Origin: Actinomycetes bacterium
Lineage (GTDB): Bacteria; Actinomycetota; Acidimicrobiia; Acidimicrobiales; JAMCPL01
DNA: 57,027 nucleotides
Assembly: GCA_021841005.1 (NCBI GenBank)
Contig: JAKBVZ010000006.1
Location: 1-57,027 of the forward strand
Reading direction: 5' to 3'
Position numbers and translations under genes: made by a program. The notes under the pieces are model-generated. The model saw nothing but the letters and a program-made list of their open reading frames with translations. It did no database searches and had not been told where the DNA came from. Within the stretch, counting starts at the first letter, position 1; each line of letters starts with the position of its first letter. Of this stretch, positions 52,107 through 57,027 are shown in pieces.

Positions 52107-53792
52107 CTACCTGCCTCGCTGCCGCCTGTAGAGCCGTATCGACTCCGCCGTGGCAACATCCACCCCCGATCCGGCAATCAGTCGATCGGCTTCCTCGCCA
52201 TCCACGGCTCCCGCCAGCAATGGTGCCAACCTAGCGGCCATGGCCTTGCCCAGTTCGACGCCCCACTGATCGAACGAATCGATGCTCCAGATGCATCCCT
52301 CGACAAATACAGTGTGTTCGTAAAGAGCTATGAGCTGCCCCAGAACCGAAGGAGTCAACCGGCTCGCCACGATGACGCTGCTAGGCCGGCTGCCCGGCAT
52401 CACCTTATGGGGGACGATGGCTGCAGGTACGCCTTCTAGGGTGACCTCTTCCGAATCCTTTCCGAGCGCTAGGACTGCCGCCTGGGCAAGACCGTTGGCA
52501 AACAGAGTGTCGTGAGAATCACCGGAGCCTATCGCCGGATTGCTGAAGTCTCTCGCCGGATTGCTGAATAGGATGAAGTCGGCGGGTACCAGCTTCGTAC
52601 CCTGATGGAGGAGCTGGTAGAACGCGTGCTGGCCATTGGTACCAGGCTCGCCCCAGAATATCTCACCAGTCTGCATGTCCACCGAGGTACCGTCCAGCCT
52701 CACTGACTTGCCATTCGACTCCATGGTCAGTTGCTGCAGGTAGGCAGGAAAACGAGCGAATCTCTCGCTGTAAGGTAATACCGCGTGAGTCTGCGCCCCA
52801 TAAAAGTCATTATACCATACATTCAACATCCCCTGGATAACGGGCATATTTCTCTCGAGCGGCGCATTGACAAAGTGCTCATCCATAAGCCTGAATCCTG
52901 CGAGCATGTCGTTGAACGCATCTTTACCGATGGCTGTCATCAGGCTGAAACCGATAGCCGAATCTACCGAGTACCGCCCGCCAACCCAGTCCCAGAACTC
53001 CAGCATCGTGGATACATCGATGCCGAAACGCGCCACCTCTTCGGCATTGGTCGAAACAGCTATGAAGTGACGGGAAACTGCATCTTCGGGAGACCCCAGG
53101 CCATCAAGGAGCCACTGGCGAGCCCTGCGAGCATTGGTCAGCGTCTCCAGCGTGGTGAATGTCTTGGAACAGACCACAAATAATGTCGTGGCAGGGTCCA
53201 GGTCACTGGTGGCCTGCCAGAGGGCGACCGGATCTACATTGGACACGAACCGGACAGTCAGCGCCGGATCGGCATAATCCCGCAATGCCTGGTATGCCAT
53301 GGCAGGACCCAGGTCTGAACCACCTATACCGATATTCACTACGTTGGTGATTGGCTTGCCGGTATAACCAAGCCAACGCCCCTGCCTGATGGCATCCGAC
53401 AACTCCCCCATCTTTGCGAGCACCCGATGCACCTCTGCAACCACATCCACTCCATCCACCACTAGGCTTGCACCTTGCGGCATCCTAAGTGCAATATGCA
53501 GCACTGCGCGATCTTCTGTCGTATTGATATGCTCGCCTCGGAACATTGCACTTGCACGCTCCCGCAGCCCTGCCTTACGCGCCAGGTTCACGAGAAGTCT
53601 GACGGTGTCCTCCGTCACGAGATGACGAGAATAATCCAGGTGCAGATTACCGGCAGAAACCTGCATGGCCGCCACCCTGGCCGCCCCGGCATCACCCGAC
53701 AACAGGTTGTGTAGTCGCAAATCTTTTACGATCTCATAATGCTCCTGGAGAGCATGCCACTCGTCACTACTGGTGATGATCGGTAATGCCAT
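52107..53792 (-). CDS. pgi: Glucose-6-phosphate isomerase
   Basis: Interconverts glucose-6-phosphate and fructose-6-phosphate. The 561-residue bacterial form has [64 protein letters not shown] and [16 protein letters not shown], which cover the active-site Lys, Glu and His residues. A 21-bp in-frame tandem duplication (52532-52568) encodes [14 protein letters not shown], where other Pgi proteins have no repeat. The start codon overlaps the stop of the upstream SGNH gene by one base (TAATG), suggesting coupled translation. Confidence 0.94.
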   Translation of the reverse strand: MALPIITSSDEWHALQEHYEIVKDLRLHNLLSGDAGAARVAAMQVSAGNLHLDYSRHLVTEDTVRLLVNLARKAGLRERASAMFRGEHINTTEDRAVLHIALRMPQGASLVVDGVDVVAEVHRVLAKMGELSDAIRQGRWLGYTGKPITNVVNIGIGGSDLGPAMAYQALRDYADPALTVRFVSNVDPVALWQATSDLDPATTLFVVCSKTFTTLETLTNARRARQWLLDGLGSPEDAVSRHFIAVSTNAEEVARFGIDVSTMLEFWDWVGGRYSVDSAIGFSLMTAIGKDAFNDMLAGFRLMDEHFVNAPLERNMPVIQGMLNVWYNDFYGAQTHAVLPYSERFARFPAYLQQLTMESNGKSVRLDGTSVDMQTGEIFWGEPGTNGQHAFYQLLHQGTKLVPADFILFSNPARDFSNPAIGSGDSHDTLFANGLAQAAVLALGKDSEEVTLEGVPAAIVPHKVMPGSRPSSVIVASRLTPSVLGQLIALYEHTVFVEGCIWSIDSFDQWGVELGKAMAARLAPLLAGAVDGEEADRLIAGSGVDVATAESIRLYRRQRGR

Positions 53793-54712
53793 TACAGCTG
53801 CGAGTGCTTAAGGGCTGTCTCGAATGCCTGGGCGATCACCTTGTACCCCTCGAAATTGGCATGGATGTCCGGGCCGGCAGGTGGTGGCACACACATCCAG
53901 GTATATACACACACCTGTGCAACCGCCACAGGATACTTGGCAAACTTGTCGTGGAGTGACAGTGTCTTCGTCTGGGTGAATGGGACGTAGCTGGAAAACG
54001 CTGTACCGACATGTGCAGTCAACAGCCCATATTTCGTGTATTCATTGGTCAGCTCTGTATTCAACGGTTTCAATACCTGGACCGACAGTCTTGCCAGCGA
54101 CTGCCCACTGGAACCATCCAGCCACCGGGCCAGAAATGGATCGTAAAGGGTCATACCCACCATCGTCACCTTCGGGCCCGCCGCCGCCCGGATACTGTCC
54201 AGTATCTGCGGAAGTTGGGTCTTGATGGTATTCATTCCGGTAATGGCGCAGGTGCCCACCTGAGATGCGGGAACATTGCCGCAATTGTCGATATCGTTGG
54301 CCCCTATGTCTATGGTGACAAGGCTGAGGGATTTCTGATGTGAAGCCAGGAATGAGTCGGCCTGCTTGAGCTGCGATCCGTCCTTGTAATGACAGATACC
54401 GCCATTGACCATCGTTTTCGTAGTTTCACCTGGACAACCGAATTCCACCAATTTCAGCCCAGGTATCTTCTTTACAAGGTATGAGTACAGATCATTGGTG
54501 TAACCCTGCCTGGAACGGTAGCCCTTCCCGGTCGAAGGATGGGGCTGCCAACCTACCGACAGGGAGTCTCCTAGCGCCACATAATAGCGCACCGGTGGCT
54601 TCGCTGCAGCTTTCGACGTAGAAGAGCACGCCGCCAGAGAAGCTCCCAGCAGGCCCACGGCAAGTGCTCGCGTCATAAGACCCAGTAATCTCGACTTACC
54701 TGCTGTACTCAT
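53792..54712 (-). CDS. SGNH/GDSL-family lipoprotein hydrolase
   Basis: A 306-residue secreted esterase-like protein. The signal peptide ends in a lipobox, GASLAACSS, so it should be a membrane-anchored lipoprotein. The family blocks are present: block [12 protein letters not shown] (nucleophile Ser), block II Gly in GCPGETTKT, block III Asn in DIGANDIDN, and block V in [14 protein letters not shown] (Asp-His). The ATG at 54712 has GGAGAGGAGACAGG upstream and starts the signal peptide correctly; the frame is open further up. The natural substrate is unknown. Confidence 0.88.
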   Translation of the reverse strand: MSTAGKSRLLGLMTRALAVGLLGASLAACSSTSKAAAKPPVRYYVALGDSLSVGWQPHPSTGKGYRSRQGYTNDLYSYLVKKIPGLKLVEFGCPGETTKTMVNGGICHYKDGSQLKQADSFLASHQKSLSLVTIDIGANDIDNCGNVPASQVGTCAITGMNTIKTQLPQILDSIRAAAGPKVTMVGMTLYDPFLARWLDGSSGQSLARLSVQVLKPLNTELTNEYTKYGLLTAHVGTAFSSYVPFTQTKTLSLHDKFAKYPVAVAQVCVYTWMCVPPPAGPDIHANFEGYKVIAQAFETALKHSQL

Positions 54713-54806
54713 CCTGTCTCCTCTCCTGATCCTGATGCACGGGCTCCTCTCAATCACGTATCATATACGTTATGGGCATGCAGGCACAGATCAGGAGCAA
54801 GTCACC

Positions 54807-55802
54807 TTGCTCGTAGTCGTAGCGGCTTCCGTCGTTGCAGCCATACTTTACGGCGTAGGTGCAAGCCTCCAGCGACACGGCCTCCTGCTTGCCTCTCCCA
54901 CGGCCAAGATGAACCTAAAGCTGTTACCCAAGCTCCTAGTGCAGCCAGTCTGGATAGCGGGATCGGTGCTGTCCCTGGTGGGTATCGTTCTGGAATTGGT
55001 CGCTCTACATCGCGGTTCACTTACCATTGTGATTCCATTGTTGGCGGCGGGCCTTGTCGTGGCCCTCGGATTCGATGCCGTCCTTACCAAGGCTCGCCTT
55101 CCCATGTCTGCTTGGCTGCTCAGCATCGTAGTCACGGCCGGAACGGCTGTGTTTGTCGTGAGTGTCGGCAACGGTGCCGGCCATGCCGCCAACCAGACAT
55201 ACCTCTTGATCGCCGCCGTACTGGCCATCCTGATGACCTCCTTGCTGTGGCTGCTGCCCGGTCGCGACGATCGCGAACCCTGGCTGATGGGGTCCGGAGC
55301 AGCGGTGGTGCTGGCCATATCGACCGCGCTGGCCAAGGGAGCAATCGCCAAGGGCATACTCCCCGCTCTGGTCAACTGGGACACCTATGCTGCGCTCGTC
55401 ATAGGGCTGCTCGGCGGCATACTGCTCCAGCATGCGTTCAAGTCCGGGCCGCTGGCCAAGTCTCTGCCCGCCAACACGGTCGTTCAACCAGTAGCCGGCA
55501 TACTGGTTGGCATAGGATGCTTCAACGAGCAATTCGGAGCCGGCCCTACGAAGATCGCACTCGCCACGGGTTCGTTCGCCATTACTCTAGTCGCGTTGTG
55601 GATGCTCTCGAAAAGTGTGGCCGGCGCCATACCCGCTTCACATGAAGATGTCGAATCCAGCTCGCATGAAGATACCAAGGGGACTCCTACCAATCTAGCC
55701 GGAGAACCGTCAGCCGTCATCCTGCCTAGCTCAGAGGCACCCAACAAAAACGGTTCCAGCCATGTTGAAGGCCAAGCGGTGCCAACCCGTGTTTGGCCGT
55801 GA
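54807..55802 (+). CDS. DMT-superfamily (EamA-like) membrane transporter
   Basis: A 331-residue protein with about nine or ten membrane segments and the repeated small-helix pattern of drug/metabolite transporters (LYGVGASLQRHGLLL, LVALHRGSLTIVIPLLAAGL, LQHAFKSGPLAKSLPANTVV, QPVAGILVGIGCFNEQFGAG). The substrate is unknown. The C-terminal ~70 residues are hydrophilic (AIPASHEDVESSSHEDTKGT) with a short SHEDxxS repeat. I chose the TTG at 54807 because GGAG lies nine bases upstream; the frame is open to an ATG at 54735, but likely promoter sequence (TATCATATACG) lies after that ATG. It diverges from the SGNH gene. Confidence 0.72.
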   Translation: MLVVVAASVVAAILYGVGASLQRHGLLLASPTAKMNLKLLPKLLVQPVWIAGSVLSLVGIVLELVALHRGSLTIVIPLLAAGLVVALGFDAVLTKARLPMSAWLLSIVVTAGTAVFVVSVGNGAGHAANQTYLLIAAVLAILMTSLLWLLPGRDDREPWLMGSGAAVVLAISTALAKGAIAKGILPALVNWDTYAALVIGLLGGILLQHAFKSGPLAKSLPANTVVQPVAGILVGIGCFNEQFGAGPTKIALATGSFAITLVALWMLSKSVAGAIPASHEDVESSSHEDTKGTPTNLAGEPSAVILPSSEAPNKNGSSHVEGQAVPTRVWP

Positions 55803-55995
55803 CTCGCATGCCGACATCATCGCCCCGAATACACACACCATCTGAACTAAGCCAGCGGCCATTCCTCTAGGCACACCAGCCGGGCCAGGGGCGTCATCCA
55901 ACCAGCGTGAGCGCGCTGTTACCAGCAGGACGAGGCGCTAAGATATGTCGTATGCGTTACATGCGTAACACATAACCGGAATAAGGAGGTACATC

Positions 55996-56421
55996 ATGAA
56001 TGTACTGGTTGTATATGAGAGTAGAGGCGGGCGTACAAAGAAGGTTGCACAGTCCATCAGCAAAGATGCAGGCAGCAAGGGACACGCGGCAACTGTGAAA
56101 CCACTGGCGGAGACATCTCCAGATGAAGTTGCGGCAGCAGACTGCATCATCGTTGGAACATGGGTCGAGGGATTCATTCTGTTCGGCGTACATCCCGCAC
56201 GTGCAGCATCCAGTTGGATATCGGCTCTGCCATCCCTTACGGGAAAGAGCGTCTCTGTATTCTGCACCTACGCTGTCAACCCTCGGAACTCTCTGGACGA
56301 GCTGAAACACGGCCTTGAATCCCGTGGAGCAAAGATTGGAGCAAGCCAGGCTTTCCACAGATCACGCACAGAGGAGGGAATAGGGACATTCGTCGATGCC
56401 GCTCTAAGCGTCGCCATGTAG
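55996..56421 (+). CDS. Flavodoxin-domain protein
   Basis: A 141-residue FMN-binding electron carrier or flavodoxin-like protein. The FMN phosphate loop is YESRGGRTKKVAQSI, followed by the IIVGTWVEGFILFGVHPARA loop, with a Trp positioned to stack on the flavin, and VSVFCTYAVNPRNSLDEL. It has a strong AAGGAGG site seven bases before the ATG. In aerobic actinobacteria such small flavodoxins are often of unknown partner; nothing next to it identifies one. The next gene begins two bases after its stop codon, so the two may be co-transcribed. Confidence 0.83.
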   Translation: MNVLVVYESRGGRTKKVAQSISKDAGSKGHAATVKPLAETSPDEVAAADCIIVGTWVEGFILFGVHPARAASSWISALPSLTGKSVSVFCTYAVNPRNSLDELKHGLESRGAKIGASQAFHRSRTEEGIGTFVDAALSVAM

Positions 56422-56423
56422 AT

Positions 56424-57027
56424 ATGCTTCGTATATCGTATTGGGCAAGCCAAGCACAGCCGACGCGCGGGATATGGCTGGGATTCGTTATCGCACTAGT
56501 TACGCTCCTAGTATACGCAGTTGCACCCGGACCTCACCCCGGCTCCCTGCCTAGCGACATCCATCTCTCGCCAACCAGTAACCCAATTTCGCCGACTTGG
56601 TCATCTCCGCAGCAGGTCGACCCCCACGGAGGTGGTATTACGTCTGTATCATGCCCATCGCCATCATTCTGCATGGCTGCAGATATAATTGGGGACACTC
56701 TCTATTTCCAGGGATACAACTGGACCACTCCGGAACAGGTCGACCCAGGTGCCGGCATCTCCTCGGTATCATGCCCATCGCCATCATTCTGCATGGCGGT
56801 GGACAATGCAGGCAATGCGCTCGAGTGGAACGGCTCGGCCTGGTCGAAGCCGTCCAGCGTGGACTCCACATATCTCTCCTCGGTATCGTGCCCATCATCG
56901 TCATTCTGCATGGCGGTGGACAATGCAGGCAATGCGCTCGAGTGGAACGGCTCGGCCTGGTCGAAGCCGTCCAGCGTGGACTCCACATATCTCTCCTCGG
57001 TATCGTGCCCATCATCGTCATTCTGCA
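56424..57027 (+). CDS. Exported repeat protein, N-terminal part (runs off the right edge)
   Basis: At least 201 codons, open to the window end. A signal-anchor segment (GIWLGFVIALVTLLVYAVAP) lies near residues 15-35. It is followed by a Pro/Ser-rich stretch and then repeats of the pattern SVSCPSxSFCMAxD....W. These short beta-strand repeats with paired cysteines resemble beta-propeller blades of exported actinobacterial proteins. The paired cysteines suggest disulfides outside the cell. The ATG at 56424 is two bases after the flavodoxin stop. The total length, and any C-terminal domain, are not visible. Its function is unknown. Confidence 0.75.
   Translation, partial: MLRISYWASQAQPTRGIWLGFVIALVTLLVYAVAPGPHPGSLPSDIHLSPTSNPISPTWSSPQQVDPHGGGITSVSCPSPSFCMAADIIGDTLYFQGYNWTTPEQVDPGAGISSVSCPSPSFCMAVDNAGNALEWNGSAWSKPSSVDSTYLSSVSCPSSSFCMAVDNAGNALEWNGSAWSKPSSVDSTYLSSVSCPSSSFC
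56760..57027 (+). repeat. 117-bp coding tandem repeat
   Basis: Units start at 56760, 56877 and 56994 (the last cut by the edge) and differ at only a few bases near their 5' ends. The period of 39 codons equals one putative beta-propeller blade. Near-identity at the DNA level points to recent amplification or gene conversion. Confidence 0.93.

Noticed and set aside
51786-52439. A plus-strand ORF between the HycD-like gene and pgi
   Set aside because: It runs deep into pgi on the other strand, has no ribosome-binding site and no domain.

Overview
The window looks like a chromosomal segment of a mid-GC actinobacterium, most likely a member of the class Acidimicrobiia or a close relative. Supporting signs are an ANTAR response regulator (PdtaR type) directly upstream of polA, a GTP-dependent PEP carboxykinase, an Asp-type MurA, a FabD carrying an extra C-terminal beta-sandwich domain, paired YbjQ-domain proteins, and an exported protein built from SVSCPS-type repeats. 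The taxonomic placement is inferred from gene content, not from a marker tree. No phage genes, transposase or CRISPR array were seen.

Layout. 1-732: 5' part of trigger factor (minus strand), cut by the window edge. 1105-6953: a V4R-GAF-GAF-GGDEF-EAL regulator, a KimA-like potassium transporter and a small chimeric ORF. 7124-10814: a four-gene minus-strand cluster with three consecutive two-domain YbjQ-like proteins. 10973-16657: enoyl-CoA hydratase, acetyl-CoA synthetase, a membrane-anchored hydrolase and a GNAT acetyltransferase. 17114-20240: a sphingosine-1-phosphate-lyase-like enzyme overlapping an FGGY kinase. 20624-23907: a CAU tRNA, an MFS transporter and murA. 23994-29668: polA, pdtaR, a small coiled-coil protein and menC on the minus strand. 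29802-31601: tRNA-Leu(CAA) and a SUV3-like helicase. 31897-37478: the fatty-acid synthesis operon fabD-fabG-acpP-fabF plus an AarF/UbiB kinase. 37758-41401: an HD-GYP response regulator converging on a GAF histidine kinase, then thiL. 41703-43496: pckG. 43654-51684: a six-gene operon for a hydrogenase-4/complex-I-like membrane complex. 52107-57027: pgi, an SGNH lipoprotein, a DMT-type transporter, a flavodoxin and the start of a repeat-rich exported protein.

How the genes fit together. Central metabolism is represented by Acs, PckG and Pgi (acetate uptake and gluconeogenesis), lipid and wall synthesis by the fab genes and MurA, and menaquinone by MenC. Cyclic-di-GMP turnover is represented by the GGDEF-EAL and HD-GYP proteins.

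Two things stand out. First, the hydrogenase-4-like complex keeps its proton-channel subunits, but its two peripheral subunits have lost the cysteines that would hold the NiFe centre and the proximal iron-sulfur cluster. Second, a short palindromic element (GCTGCGGC-6 nt-GCCGCAGC) occurs at four loci, six copies in all. At each locus it sits between locus-specific direct repeats with a 69-72 bp period, and it is read in frame inside proteins, including three tandem copies in DNA polymerase I. Two further duplications with the same period but no palindrome lie next to the transporter gene. Many housekeeping proteins here also carry low-complexity insertions, which suggests a genome that readily makes and tolerates in-frame duplications.
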